NCBI GenBank assembly: GCA_903844155.1 | Contig: CAIMSU010000366.1 | Location: 1 to 64,000 of the forward strand | Direction of reading: 5' to 3' | Origin: an uncultured Pseudomonadota bacterium | Lineage (GTDB): Bacteria > Myxococcota_A > UBA796 > SXON01 | Length of the DNA: 64,000 nucleotides | Shown: in pieces, positions 24,894 through 34,252 of the stretch | How positions within the stretch are numbered: position 1 is the stretch's first letter | How the letters are laid out: each line of letters begins with the position of its first letter | Program-made: the position numbers and the translations under genes | The notes under the pieces: model-generated | Databases searched by the model: none | Seen by the model: only the letters and a program-made list of their open reading frames with translations | What the model was told of the DNA's origin: nothing

Positions 24894-26996
24894 ATGAGGA
24901 AGGGACCGTGGCGCGCAGTCGCGGTCACCGTCCTGTCGCTGGCGCTTTGCGCTTCGGCGCGGGCGGCGGATCGATCCGTCACCGACCGCATCGCGGGCAT
25001 CGACAGCGACTCCAAGGTCCTCACCTCCCAGGTTGCCGACATCCGGCGCAATTTCACGGATCGTAGCGGGCTCATCGGCGCGTCGGACGCGCGCGATCGC
25101 TACGAGCAGGGCGTCTACGAGTACCTCGTCGGCGACTTCGGGAACGCCGCGACGACCTTTTACATCCTCGTGCAGTCCAACGCGCTCGCCTCGCCCGATC
25201 TCGCCCGCGACTCCGAGTGGTACCTCGCAGAGTGCTTGTTCGAGCTTGGTAATTACCGCACTGCCTCGGACGCATACGCCGCGATCATTGCGTACGGCCC
25301 GACGCACCCGTATTTCCCGGACGCTGCGCGCCGCACGCTGGAGACCGACGCGATCCTTGGGGACACGGCCGCCTTCGACAAGTTCTACAACGACTACATC
25401 GTCTCGGGCAAGGTCAAGACCACCGAGGTGATCAGCTACACCCTCGCGAAGTCGTTCTTCAAGCGCGGCGAGGCGGGCCGGGCGAAGTCGTTGTTCGACC
25501 AGATCGGGCCGACGAGCCCGTACTACTCGCGCGCGCGGTACTTCCTGGGCGTCCAGATGATCCAGGAGCAGAACTACAAGCAGGCGATCGAGGAATTCAC
25601 CAAGGCTGAGGCTGATCCCGTCATCGACGACGATCACAAGCGCGTCAAGGACCTCGCCCAGATCGCGCTTGCCCGCGTGTACTACGAGCTGGGCGACATG
25701 CAGAACGCGGTCGCGTGGTACGGGAAGATCAACCGCACCAGCCCGAACTACGCCGACCAGCTCTACGAGAGCGCCTGGGCCGACATCAAGCGGGCGAGCG
25801 CGTTTGAGGCCGAGTCCAACGCCGAGTTTGCCGCAAAGGGCGATACGCAGGGGCAGAAGCCGCCCGTTGACCCCCGCGCGATCGTCAACTGGCGATCGGC
25901 CATCGGCCAGGTCAACCTGTTCCTGGAACAGTACCCGGACCACCGCTACACCTCCAGCATGAAGATCCTGCAGGGGCACCTGCACATGAAGCTCGAGGAC
26001 TACAGCGGTGCCGAGGACAACTACCAGAAGGTCGTCGCTGAGTACGACCCCGTCGTCAGTTCGTTGGCCGCGATCAAGACCGATCGCACCGTGACCGGCA
26101 AGTTCCTCGACGAGCTGACGGACGACAAGACGGGCGCTGGCGAGGACCTCCTTCCCGGGTATGCCGAGCAGATCCTGCTCGCGCGGCCTGAGGTAAACCG
26201 GGCTGCGGCCGCCTGGGCGAGCCTCAACGAGCAGCGCCAGGAGCTGGTCGACAGCGACGAGATGATCAACCAGCTCCAGATCTCGCTCGGGGACAAGTCC
26301 AAGCGGCTTGGGACCTTCGTGACGGCGACGGCGGAGCTGGACACCATCCACGGCGGCGCCCTGCTGCTCCAGGGCCGGCTGCTCGACGTCGAAATCCAGG
26401 CCCTTCGAGCTGCGGTTCCGTCGCGTCGGGCCGAGCTCGCCGCGTTCCAGAAGCAGCGCGATCAGGCGTACGCGCTGGCCTCCAACGCGAAGGATGTCGA
26501 TGCATCCGTTGCGGCTACGCTCGCGGGCATCCACAAGCAGCTATCCGGGTTTCGGACCGATTCTACCGATCTCACCCAGCTCCAGCAGATCGACCGCCTG
26601 TGGGCCTCCGCGCTCGCGGTGGATACGCAGGTCTCGCAGACGACGGCGCTCCTGAAAGATTCGGAGATTCGCGAGCTGGACGCCGTCCGGGCAAAGCTCG
26701 CGGACACCGAGAACAACGTCGCCGCGCTGCACACGAGCGTGGACACGCAGTCGGCCTCGGTGGAGATCCTGGCCGAGTCTGCCGTGCAGACGGGCGTGAA
26801 GGCGGTCGAGGGTGACTTCCGCACCGACGTCTTGACGGCGGACAAAGGGTACGTTGACGTGGCCTGGCTGCGCGAGACCGCGACAACCGAGCAGGAGACG
26901 TCGCTGACGCAGGAGCAGGAGCGCCTGCGCCAGCGGATCCGCGACCAGTACGACGCCCTTCGGACGACCCAAGGGATCGAGGAGACGGCCAAATGA
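24894..26996 (+). CDS. Periplasmic TPR and coiled-coil protein
   Basis: 700 residues. The signal peptide MRKGPWRAVAVTVLSLALC...ARA justifies ATG 24894 over ATG 24864, with AGGG about 5 bases upstream. Residues 60-370 form TPR-like repeats (e.g. ERYEQGVYEYLVGDFGNAATTFYILV-type units; ALARVYYELGDMQNAVAWYGKI). Residues 400-690 are long helices with Gln/Glu/Ala heptads, probably coiled coil. It resembles AgmU/GltD-like scaffold proteins of myxobacteria by layout only. It overlaps the next gene by 4 bp (ATGA). Confidence 0.75.
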   Translation: MRKGPWRAVAVTVLSLALCASARAADRSVTDRIAGIDSDSKVLTSQVADIRRNFTDRSGLIGASDARDRYEQGVYEYLVGDFGNAATTFYILVQSNALASPDLARDSEWYLAECLFELGNYRTASDAYAAIIAYGPTHPYFPDAARRTLETDAILGDTAAFDKFYNDYIVSGKVKTTEVISYTLAKSFFKRGEAGRAKSLFDQIGPTSPYYSRARYFLGVQMIQEQNYKQAIEEFTKAEADPVIDDDHKRVKDLAQIALARVYYELGDMQNAVAWYGKINRTSPNYADQLYESAWADIKRASAFEAESNAEFAAKGDTQGQKPPVDPRAIVNWRSAIGQVNLFLEQYPDHRYTSSMKILQGHLHMKLEDYSGAEDNYQKVVAEYDPVVSSLAAIKTDRTVTGKFLDELTDDKTGAGEDLLPGYAEQILLARPEVNRAAAAWASLNEQRQELVDSDEMINQLQISLGDKSKRLGTFVTATAELDTIHGGALLLQGRLLDVEIQALRAAVPSRRAELAAFQKQRDQAYALASNAKDVDASVAATLAGIHKQLSGFRTDSTDLTQLQQIDRLWASALAVDTQVSQTTALLKDSEIRELDAVRAKLADTENNVAALHTSVDTQSASVEILAESAVQTGVKAVEGDFRTDVLTADKGYVDVAWLRETATTEQETSLTQEQERLRQRIRDQYDALRTTQGIEETAK

Positions 26997-29900
26997 TCGG
27001 ACCCCGGCAACCCGGGCGGGCCCCGCTCCTTGTCATGCTGGCGCTCGCAGGCCTCGTGGTCGCGCCCGCGCACGCGAGCGACCTCCCGAAGGTCACAAAC
27101 CCGCAGGAATGGCAGGATTTCCAGGACACGCTGCAGCGGTATCAGGACCGCATGGGCGAGCTGCAGGGCGACGTCGCCGAGATCGTGCAACAGCACGAGA
27201 CAGACGAGCAGAACCGCATCGACGGCATCTACGGTCCGATGATCGACAAGCTGAAGGCCGATGAGACGGCGCAGCGCAAGACCGCGATGGAGCGGCTTGA
27301 GGGCTTCCTCAAGAAGTACCCGGTCAGCCCCTACTCGGCGAACATGAAGTTCCGCTTGGCGGACCTGTACTTCCAGCAAGCGGACATCGACTACTTCGCG
27401 TCGTTCGTCGAATACCAGAAGTTCGTCAAGGCCTCCGCGGACCACCCCGAGATCGTGCTTCCCGAGCCGCCCCAGAAGGACTACTCCAAGTCCGTCGCCC
27501 TGTACAAGGATATCCTGGCGAACAACCAGGACTTTGAGAACCTAGCCGACACGTACTACATGCTCGGCTGGTGCTACAACGTCCAGGACTCCACGGTCTA
27601 TGACACGGAGCTGGCGCGCGGTAACTACGAGGCGATCATCGGCCGCTTTCCCGGCACCGAGTTTGCGAACGACGCGAACATGGCGCTCGGCGAATACTGG
27701 TTTGACCTTCCGAACCCGACCAAGAACACGCCGACCGCCATCAGCTACTACAAGGCCGTCCTGGCCGATGGCGAGAAGGGCCGGAACTACGACAAGGCGC
27801 TGTACAAGCTCGGTTGGTCCGAGTACAAGCTCAACCATTACGACGCCGCGCTCGCGGACATGGTCACGCTGCTGGACTTCTCCGACAAGGAGTTCATCCA
27901 GACGGGAAAGCCGGCGAACACCCGGCCGGAGGCGATCAAGTACCTCGCGATCTCGTATTCGGACATGGGTCTGAACCTCTCGCGGAAGCCAATCGATCTT
28001 GCCGTGGAGCACCTCAACAAGGTCGGCGACCGGCCGTGGGAGCACGAGGAGCTGGAGACGCTCGCGACGGTCCTCGTCACCGCCGCCAAGCTCGAAGACG
28101 CGATCGACGTCTGGGCGTACATGCAGAAGCGCTGGCCGCTCGACCCGAAAAACCCGATCTACCAGCACGAGATCGCGCTCGCCTACCTGAAGCTGCCCGC
28201 CGGCGCCGATCACCCCGACTCGGATGCGGCGATGGCCGCGTTGTCCGCCAACTACTCGGACGACAGCCCGTGGTTTGCGGCCAACCGCACGAACGCCGAC
28301 GCGATCGCCGCCGCCCGTGATTTCATCCAGGAGTCGTTGGGCCAGGTGGCCACGACCCTGTTCGCCAACGCCCAGAACACCGGGCAGGTCGCCGACTTTG
28401 CGGCAGCCGCGGCCAAGTTCAAGGAGTGGCTCGACAAGTACCCGTTCGGCAACTCGTACAACGACTACGAGTTCTACTACGCGTCCTGCTTGTACTCCTC
28501 CAATCAGTTCGACGACGCGTTGGCGGCCTACGCGCAGGTCCTGAAGAACGAGCACTCGCCCTACCAGGAGAACGCCCGGTACCAGATCATGCAGGCGCGA
28601 CGCCAGCAAGTGCTCGCCAAGTACGGCAAGGCCGAGGACGTCCCGCAGGGCCAGACCATCGACAAGACGGTCACCTCGGACTTTGGCAAGAGCATCACCG
28701 TCTACCATGTGTCCGACGAGCAGAAGGCGTACATGGCGTCGATCGACGACGTACTGGCCCGCACCTTCACCTCGCCGGACGTGGCTCCCCTGGTCGACAA
28801 GAGCCGGCCGGCGCTCACCTATCTGCCCGGTCAGATCCTATTCAATCACGGCGACTTTGTGGACGCGCGACCGCGCCTGCAGGAAGTCGTGGACAAGTAC
28901 CCGCAGACCAAGGAGGCCGTGTACTCGGCCGGCCTGTTGGTCGACATGTCGTCGCAGGAAGGCGATCTCGAGAAGGTGTCGAGCTTGATCGACGAGTTCA
29001 CGGCCAAGCACCTCGGGCCCAACGGCGCAGCCGGCGGGGTCGACGACACCATGGCCAAGCTCAAGACGATCCAGGAGCAGGCCCAGTTCAAGCTCGCGCA
29101 CGACAAGGCGGACAAGGGCGACCACATCGGGTCTTCCAAGGCATTCCTGGCGTTCATCGAGCGGTTCCCGGCGTCGGACTACATCAAGGATGCGCTCTAC
29201 AACGCTGCCAACCAGGCCGATGTCGCGGGCGACGCCACGCTCGCGATCTCGCTGTTCGAGCAGTACGTCGCGCAGTACCCGACGGACGACAAGTCCGAGG
29301 GGTTGTCCTTCCGAATTGCAGACACGTACGCGCAGACGTTGAACCTCCCGAAGGCCATCCAGAACTACGATTACATCGTGAAGAATTTCCCGGACAGCGG
29401 CGACGCGAAAGCGGCGATGTACAACAGTGCGTTCTTCAAGGTCGGCGTCGGGGACCACAAGGGCGCCGCGCTGGAGTACGAGCAGTACGCCAACAAGTAC
29501 GGTGATGCGCCGGACGCCGAGCAGACCTACTGGGCCGCTGGCGACCAGTGGGAGATCATCGGCGAGAATGACGCCTTTGCCTTCTACAATCGCTACCTCG
29601 ACAAGTACGGCGCGTCGAACCCGGACCACGCCGTCGAGGCGCTCTACAAGGTCGCCAAGATCCAGGAGAAGCGCCCCGGCGGCAAGGCTCCCGCGACCTG
29701 GGCCAAGCTGCAGGACACGTTCCGGTCGGCCGCGACGGCTGGCAAGCCGCTCTCGCAGAAGAGCCGGGCGATGGCTGCAGAGGGCGCCGTCAGCGACCTC
29801 ACGAAGGAATTCGACGCGCTGAAGACCGTCACCTGGTCCAAGACGGACGAGAAGAAGAACGTCGACTACATCCTGAACAAAGACACCGGGATGCCGTCCA

Positions 29901-30328
29901 AGATCAACGCGCTCACCAACCACGCGGTCGACATCGTCAACACGTATTCGGACTACGACTCCTCGCAGGCCGCGCAGTACTTCATCGGCATGTCCCGGCT
30001 CTCCTTCGCGGATGCGCTCTACAACGTGCCCGTCCCGAAGGAGATCGCCAACAACCCGGACCTCGTCGACGAGTACAACGCCCAGTTGGACCGCTACCGG
30101 CTGCCGTTTGAGGATCAAGGCAAGAAGTTCCTCATCGCCGCGTTGGACAAGGCGCGCACGGACAAGCGCTGGTCGTCGTGGAACTCCAGGATGTTGAGCG
30201 AGCTCAACGCGCGCTACCCGTCTGAATTCCCGAGCGAGCGCACGGAGACCCGTGGCCCCATCGATCCGGGTGATGTGCCCCTCGGCATGCCGACCGACGA
30301 TGTCTCGAAGACAGAGGAGACGCCGTGA
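26993..30328 (+). CDS. Giant periplasmic TPR protein
   Basis: 1111 residues, the largest protein of the cluster. Signal peptide MIGPRQPGRAPLLVMLALAGLVVAPAHA, then almost entirely TPR or TPR-like helix pairs (for example NYDKALYKLGWSEYKLNHYD, QFDDALAAYAQVLKNEHSPY, AISLFEQYVAQYP, GAALEYEQYANKYG). Abundant Tyr/Asp/Lys surface residues suggest a protein-binding superhelix in the periplasm. The C-terminal 40 residues are charged and disordered. Start ATG overlaps the upstream stop (ATGA), and its own stop overlaps the lipoprotein start (GTGA). It may correspond to the AgmU/GltD-type scaffold, an inference from size, TPR content and context. Confidence 0.75.
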   Translation: MIGPRQPGRAPLLVMLALAGLVVAPAHASDLPKVTNPQEWQDFQDTLQRYQDRMGELQGDVAEIVQQHETDEQNRIDGIYGPMIDKLKADETAQRKTAMERLEGFLKKYPVSPYSANMKFRLADLYFQQADIDYFASFVEYQKFVKASADHPEIVLPEPPQKDYSKSVALYKDILANNQDFENLADTYYMLGWCYNVQDSTVYDTELARGNYEAIIGRFPGTEFANDANMALGEYWFDLPNPTKNTPTAISYYKAVLADGEKGRNYDKALYKLGWSEYKLNHYDAALADMVTLLDFSDKEFIQTGKPANTRPEAIKYLAISYSDMGLNLSRKPIDLAVEHLNKVGDRPWEHEELETLATVLVTAAKLEDAIDVWAYMQKRWPLDPKNPIYQHEIALAYLKLPAGADHPDSDAAMAALSANYSDDSPWFAANRTNADAIAAARDFIQESLGQVATTLFANAQNTGQVADFAAAAAKFKEWLDKYPFGNSYNDYEFYYASCLYSSNQFDDALAAYAQVLKNEHSPYQENARYQIMQARRQQVLAKYGKAEDVPQGQTIDKTVTSDFGKSITVYHVSDEQKAYMASIDDVLARTFTSPDVAPLVDKSRPALTYLPGQILFNHGDFVDARPRLQEVVDKYPQTKEAVYSAGLLVDMSSQEGDLEKVSSLIDEFTAKHLGPNGAAGGVDDTMAKLKTIQEQAQFKLAHDKADKGDHIGSSKAFLAFIERFPASDYIKDALYNAANQADVAGDATLAISLFEQYVAQYPTDDKSEGLSFRIADTYAQTLNLPKAIQNYDYIVKNFPDSGDAKAAMYNSAFFKVGVGDHKGAALEYEQYANKYGDAPDAEQTYWAAGDQWEIIGENDAFAFYNRYLDKYGASNPDHAVEALYKVAKIQEKRPGGKAPATWAKLQDTFRSAATAGKPLSQKSRAMAAEGAVSDLTKEFDALKTVTWSKTDEKKNVDYILNKDTGMPSKINALTNHAVDIVNTYSDYDSSQAAQYFIGMSRLSFADALYNVPVPKEIANNPDLVDEYNAQLDRYRLPFEDQGKKFLIAALDKARTDKRWSSWNSRMLSELNARYPSEFPSERTETRGPIDPGDVPLGMPTDDVSKTEETP

Positions 30329-31998
30329 TTCGCTCGAACCCCCGAACCCGGCCGTCCCCGCTCCTCACCCTTGTCGGGCCTGTCGCGCTCGTCGCGCTCG
30401 CAGGCTGCCCGAAGCAGCCTACGACGACGGCGCCGGTAGCCACCCCCGCGCCTGTCGCCACCGCGCCGACGACTCCGCCCCCGGCCACCACGCCCGACGC
30501 GACGGCCACGCCCGCCGCGACGCCCGACGCCGCCGCTGCGCCCGCGGACACCGGCCCAGTCGACCCCCTGAAGCCCGATGATCGCAAGCAGCTTCAGGAC
30601 GCCGCCGCGATGCTTGGTACGCGCGACCCGGGAAAAGCGGGCCAGGCGCTTGGACTTTTGAACTCCCTGGCCGTGGCCTATCCGGATCTGGCCGCGATCC
30701 CCTACGACATCGGTGTGGCCTGGCACTACCAGGGCAACGACGACGAGGCGCGCAAGGCCTGGTTGCGGGCAACCAGCGTGGACCCCACGTTCGACAAGGC
30801 ATGGTTGAACCTGGGCGTGCTCCAGCAGACCGCCGGGCACCTGGATCTCGCGCTTGCCTCGTTCCAGTCCGGCCTCGCCTACAACGCCCGCAGCGTGGAC
30901 CTTCAGGTCGCCGCGATCAACGACCTGCGCGAGCAGAAGCGGTACGACGAGGCGATCGCCCAGGCCAAGGCCGCGCTCTCCGTGAACTCGCGCGCGATCC
31001 CGCTCTTCTGCAACCTCGCGATGGTCTACATCGAGACCAACCAGCTCGATCTCGCGGCGTTCATGCTCACCAAGGCCGAGGAGGACAACGGCGGCGGCAA
31101 CGCCCAGCTCCACGCGACGCTCGGCCAGGTCTATCTGCTCAAGAACGACCCCGGAAACGCGGTCATCGAGTGGCAGAAGGCGCTCACGATCGACCCGTTC
31201 CAGATGGCCGCGCTCCAATATCTTGGCGCGTACTACCTTGAGAATCGCGCCTACGAGGACGCCCAGCCGCTCTGGGAGCGCGCGGTGGCGACAGCGCCCA
31301 GGAACGCCGGAATCCACATGAACCTGGCCATCTGCTACCGCGGTCTCGGCTCGCGCTTTGCGGACAAGCCGGATGACCCGGGGTCGGTGGCATCGGCGGC
31401 CGCGCAGTTCGCCGCCGCGAAGAAGGAATATGAGACCGCGCTCTCCCTCGACAGCAAGAACGCCGAGCCCTGGCGCGACCTCGCGGTGCTCTACGGCGAC
31501 TACGAGAAGGACTACGACGCCGCCCTGAACGCGATCGCCCAATACCGGTCGCTCGGCGGGGGCACCCCTGCGGAGCTGGACGCCTGGGTCGCGAACATCC
31601 AGAAGACCAAGGCCAAGGCAGAGAAGGACAAGGCCCGCGCCGAGGCTCGCAAGAAGAAGGACGCCGAGGAGGCAGCCGCTGCGGCAGCCGCGGCACTCCA
31701 GCAGCCGGCGCCTGCGCCTGACGGTACGCAACCCGCGCCTACACCCGACGGCACCCAGCCAGCGCCCACGCCCGCTCCCGCGCCGACGCCCGCTCCCACG
31801 CCGACGGACGGGCAGACGCCTGCGCCGTCGCCCGCTCCCGCGCCGGCCCCAGCCCCAACCGGCACCGATCAGCCCTGGGGTACCCCCGCGCAGCCTGCGC
31901 CCGCGCCAACGGATGGCCAACCCGCGCCGGCTCAGCCAGCGCCCGCGCAACCCGCCCCGGCCCAGCCTGATCCGAACAGCCCCTGGGGCGGTCATTGA
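30325..31998 (+). CDS. TPR lipoprotein (AglT/GltE-like)
   Basis: 557 residues. Signal peptide ends in LVALAGC (lipobox; Cys about residue 28), so the protein is lipid-anchored, probably to the outer membrane. A Thr/Pro/Ala linker (30-80) leads into about 8 TPR units (e.g. AWLNLGVLQQTAGHLDLALASFQSGL; LHATLGQVYLLKNDPGNAVIEWQKAL). A Lys/Ala-rich helix follows and then a 110-residue Pro/Ala/Thr/Gln low-complexity tail ending in NPNSPWGGH-type sequence. GTG start overlaps the giant TPR gene. Layout and place in the cluster match the TPR lipoprotein of myxobacterial A-motility systems; identity is inferred. Confidence 0.78.
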   Translation: MIRSNPRTRPSPLLTLVGPVALVALAGCPKQPTTTAPVATPAPVATAPTTPPPATTPDATATPAATPDAAAAPADTGPVDPLKPDDRKQLQDAAAMLGTRDPGKAGQALGLLNSLAVAYPDLAAIPYDIGVAWHYQGNDDEARKAWLRATSVDPTFDKAWLNLGVLQQTAGHLDLALASFQSGLAYNARSVDLQVAAINDLREQKRYDEAIAQAKAALSVNSRAIPLFCNLAMVYIETNQLDLAAFMLTKAEEDNGGGNAQLHATLGQVYLLKNDPGNAVIEWQKALTIDPFQMAALQYLGAYYLENRAYEDAQPLWERAVATAPRNAGIHMNLAICYRGLGSRFADKPDDPGSVASAAAQFAAAKKEYETALSLDSKNAEPWRDLAVLYGDYEKDYDAALNAIAQYRSLGGGTPAELDAWVANIQKTKAKAEKDKARAEARKKKDAEEAAAAAAAALQQPAPAPDGTQPAPTPDGTQPAPTPAPAPTPAPTPTDGQTPAPSPAPAPAPAPTGTDQPWGTPAQPAPAPTDGQPAPAQPAPAQPAPAQPDPNSPWGGH

Positions 31999-32041
31999 TC
32001 CCCGCCGTCGACCATTGTGGTGCATTTGACCGGAGGTTCTC

Positions 32042-32275
32042 ATGACGTCCCTCTCCCGTTTCGCCGTCCTCTGCGTCGCGATCCTCGCCCTCTCGGCCCC
32101 CGCGTTCGCCGCCAAGGAGTTCGTGATCAAGGGCGATGACATCAAGGCCGAGGTCCAGAAGCCCGAGATCACCATCCTCATCAGCCGGCAGAACCTCACG
32201 CCGAAGTACGTCCTCGATCTGAAGGAGAGCTTTCTCCCCAAGATCATCGACTCGGTCAACGAGAAGCCATTCTAG
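32042..32275 (+). CDS. 77-residue secreted protein of the TPR-TolQR cluster
   Basis: A small secreted protein: signal peptide 1-23 (ends AFA), mature part about 54 residues with the block EITILISRQNL and YVLDLKESFLPKII. GGAGG lies about 5 bases before the ATG. I know no function. Its place between the TPR lipoprotein and the TolQ-like gene, and its compact charged-hydrophobic pattern, suggest it is a conserved small component rather than a chance frame. Confidence 0.65.
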   Translation: MTSLSRFAVLCVAILALSAPAFAAKEFVIKGDDIKAEVQKPEITILISRQNLTPKYVLDLKESFLPKIIDSVNEKPF

Positions 32276-32333
32276 TGCCGGCCGAATTCCGGCTCGCTGA
32301 CGCGCCCGCCGTAGTGGCGCCCGGAGCCTGATC

Positions 32334-32987
32334 ATGGATTGGAACCTCGGGAAGTGGATCTCCGACGGCGGCATCTTCATGTGGCCGATCCTCGTCTGTG
32401 CCGTGATCGGCGCGACGATCTCGGCGGAGCGCTTCATCTTCCTGTTCCTGCGCGCGTCCATCCACGCGCCGACGTTCCTGGCGCAGGTCCAGCGTGATGT
32501 GCTCGACGGAAACGTCGATGGCGCGCTGAAGATCTGCAACGCCGAGTCCGCGGCGGTGCTGCCACGGGTGCTCAAGGCGGGCTTGTTGCGCGCGGGCCGG
32601 CCCGAGGCTGAGATTCGCGACGCGCTCGAGGAGGCAACGCTGGAGGTCGCGCCGCAGGTCCAGCGCCGGATCCCGTACCTCACCACCATCGCCAACCTCT
32701 GCACGCTGCTCGGTCTGCTCGGTACCATCCAGGGCTTGATCCTCGCGTTTCACGCCGTGGCGGACGCGAACGCAGAGGCCCGCTCCACCGCCCTCGCCTC
32801 TGGTATCGCCGTCGCCATGAACGCAACCTTCGCCGGCTTGCTCGTGGCGATCCCGGTCCTCGCTCTCCACGCGATCGTCGCTGCCCGCGCGAACCAGATC
32901 CTGGACGAGGTGGACCACGGCTCGGCCCGGCTCGTCAACCTCCTCAACGCGGTCGCGCTCCGGGGTGCGTCGGCGCGCGCGGAGTGA
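32334..32987 (+). CDS. MotA/TolQ/ExbB-family proton channel protein
   Basis: 217 residues with three membrane helices: about 13-38, 118-145 and 160-185. The TolQ-type signature runs from IPYLTTIANLCTLLGLLGTIQGLI to ASGIAVAMNATFAGLLVAIP. Family members form a pentamer around TolR/ExbD dimers and use the proton gradient to drive a periplasmic partner. The two following genes encode TolR/ExbD-like proteins. Its stop overlaps a possible GTG start of the next gene. Not TolQ or ExbB of a housekeeping Tol-Pal set, since no TolB or Pal is present. Similar to AglX/AglR in context. Confidence 0.9.
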   Translation: MDWNLGKWISDGGIFMWPILVCAVIGATISAERFIFLFLRASIHAPTFLAQVQRDVLDGNVDGALKICNAESAAVLPRVLKAGLLRAGRPEAEIRDALEEATLEVAPQVQRRIPYLTTIANLCTLLGLLGTIQGLILAFHAVADANAEARSTALASGIAVAMNATFAGLLVAIPVLALHAIVAARANQILDEVDHGSARLVNLLNAVALRGASARAE

Positions 32988-32989
32988 GG

Positions 32990-33484
32990 ATGGTCCGACG
33001 CTACGGCATGGTCGACAACGGGCCCGGGCTCGATCTGGTGCCGATGCTGAGCGTCATGGTGCACCTCGTGCCGATGCTGCTGTTGAGCGTGCGGTTCCTC
33101 GCGCTCGCGCAGATGGCAGCGCGCGGCCCGGTGATCTCGGCGTTGGAGCCGCCGGATGCGGGTGCGCTCGCCGAGCAGTCCAAGCGCGTTGTGAGCGTGG
33201 AGATCGATGGCAAGGGGTTTCTGATCGGCGGGAGCGCCGGCCTCGATCCCCGGATCCCCTGCACTGCCGCGTGCGCGCCGGACACCTACGACTACGCGGC
33301 GCTGGACAACGCGTTGCGCTCGCTCAAGGCCGATCATCCCGACGAAAAGCGCATCGTCATCGCCCCGGGCGACGATGTCCCGTTTGACGTCGTCGCCCGC
33401 GTGATGGCGGAGGCGCGGTCGGACGTCAGCGGTGGGAAGGCGCGTGAGCTGTTCCCCGAGCCCCTGCTCGCGGTGCGGCAGTGA
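32990..33484 (+). CDS. TolR/ExbD-like protein lacking the proton-site Asp
   Basis: 164 residues. One N-terminal membrane helix (about 15-40, LVPMLSVMVHLVPMLLLSVRFL) and a periplasmic domain with a final ExbD-like fold (IVIAPGDDVPFDVVARVMAEAR). In TolR/ExbD the helix begins with a PL-I-D motif whose Asp carries protons; here the equivalent reads VPMLSVMV, with Ser. A proton-relay role is therefore unlikely for this subunit alone. ATG 32990 has GGAG five bases upstream; GTG 32984 (GTGA overlap) is an alternative. It overlaps the next gene by 4 bp. Confidence 0.82.
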   Translation: MVRRYGMVDNGPGLDLVPMLSVMVHLVPMLLLSVRFLALAQMAARGPVISALEPPDAGALAEQSKRVVSVEIDGKGFLIGGSAGLDPRIPCTAACAPDTYDYAALDNALRSLKADHPDEKRIVIAPGDDVPFDVVARVMAEARSDVSGGKARELFPEPLLAVRQ

Positions 33485-33978
33485 GCGACGTGCGGCGGGA
33501 CGATCCCCGGCTCCGGCGTCAACGCCGGCGTGAGCGTGCGGCGCGGCGGTTGCCGACGAACCCGTATCTGCAGATCACGTCGATGACGGACATGTTTACG
33601 TTGATCCTGGCGTTCCTGCTGTCGTTCTACGACCCGGCGCAGGTCGATGCGCCTTCCCTGGTGCTGCCCTCCGTTGCCGCGCTCGGGGGCGAGAAGGAGG
33701 GGATCAAGCTGGAGGTTCGGAAGGATGCCGTGGTGCTCGACGGGGTCGTCCTGCTGCCCCTGGACGGGAAGGGCGGGATCGAGTCGGGGACGGAGCGGAG
33801 CGGTCGCATCCTCACGGCTGTCCGCGATGCGCTGCAGCCCCGCGTTGCCGACCCAGCCCCGACGCTGCTGGTCGCCTGCGACAAAACCGTGCCTTTCAGC
33901 GTGATCGGCGACGTGCTGAGCTCAGCGAACGCCGCGGGTTTCCATGACTACCGGTTCGTCGTGGAGAGCACGCGCTGA
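33481..33978 (+). CDS. TolR/ExbD-like protein with conserved membrane Asp
   Basis: 165 residues. An Arg-rich cytoplasmic tail (1-25) precedes one membrane helix. The helix starts ITSMTDMFTLILAFLLSF; the Asp at about 37 sits where the proton-carrying Asp of ExbD/TolR lies. The periplasmic part ends with the typical LLVACDKTVPFSVIGDVLSSANAAGFHDYRF pattern. With the preceding Asp-less paralogue it may form a heterodimer inside the TolQ-like ring. GTG start overlaps the previous stop (GTGA). Confidence 0.85.
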   Translation: MSDVRRDDPRLRRQRRRERAARRLPTNPYLQITSMTDMFTLILAFLLSFYDPAQVDAPSLVLPSVAALGGEKEGIKLEVRKDAVVLDGVVLLPLDGKGGIESGTERSGRILTAVRDALQPRVADPAPTLLVACDKTVPFSVIGDVLSSANAAGFHDYRFVVESTR

Positions 33979-33990
33979 TCGCGTTCGACG

Positions 33991-34198
33991 GGTCCGGTGT
34001 TGGCTGGCCAAGTCGAAGGCGCGGCTTCGTGCCCCGCACGAAGCGTGCCTTCGACGCGGTCAGCAGCGGTCGCGCTCGCCGGAACCTGCGCAGGTGTGGA
34101 CGGGTCAAGAGAGGTCACGAACCCAGGTCCCAGCCGGAAAACATGGCGCGACGGGCAACAAACAGCCAACACCGGACCGAAGGGTCCGGGGTTGGCTG
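33991..34198. repeat. Short palindromic element with perfect 16-bp inverted ends
   Basis: GGTCCGGTGTTGGCTG (33991-34006) and its exact reverse complement (34163-34178) bound a 188-bp segment. A third copy with one change, GGTCCGGGGTTGGCTG, follows at 34183-34198 and pairs with the second copy around a GAAG loop. Inside, GTCGAAGGC...GCTTCGTGC (34012-34032) and 34036-34055 form a second near-perfect hairpin with a CCC loop. No coding potential. It is either a MITE-like insertion or an RNA switch with competing stems, between the second TolR-like gene and the PglI-like gene. Confidence 0.7.
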
Positions 34199-34252
34199 CG
34201 CGGGAACCGATTTCACGCTACGTTGTCAGTCGACGTACACCCGGAATTCGCA

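Noticed and set aside
32334-33978. Housekeeping Tol-Pal operon
   Set aside because: TolQ/TolR-like proteins are present but TolA, TolB and Pal are not; a PglI-tail protein follows instead.
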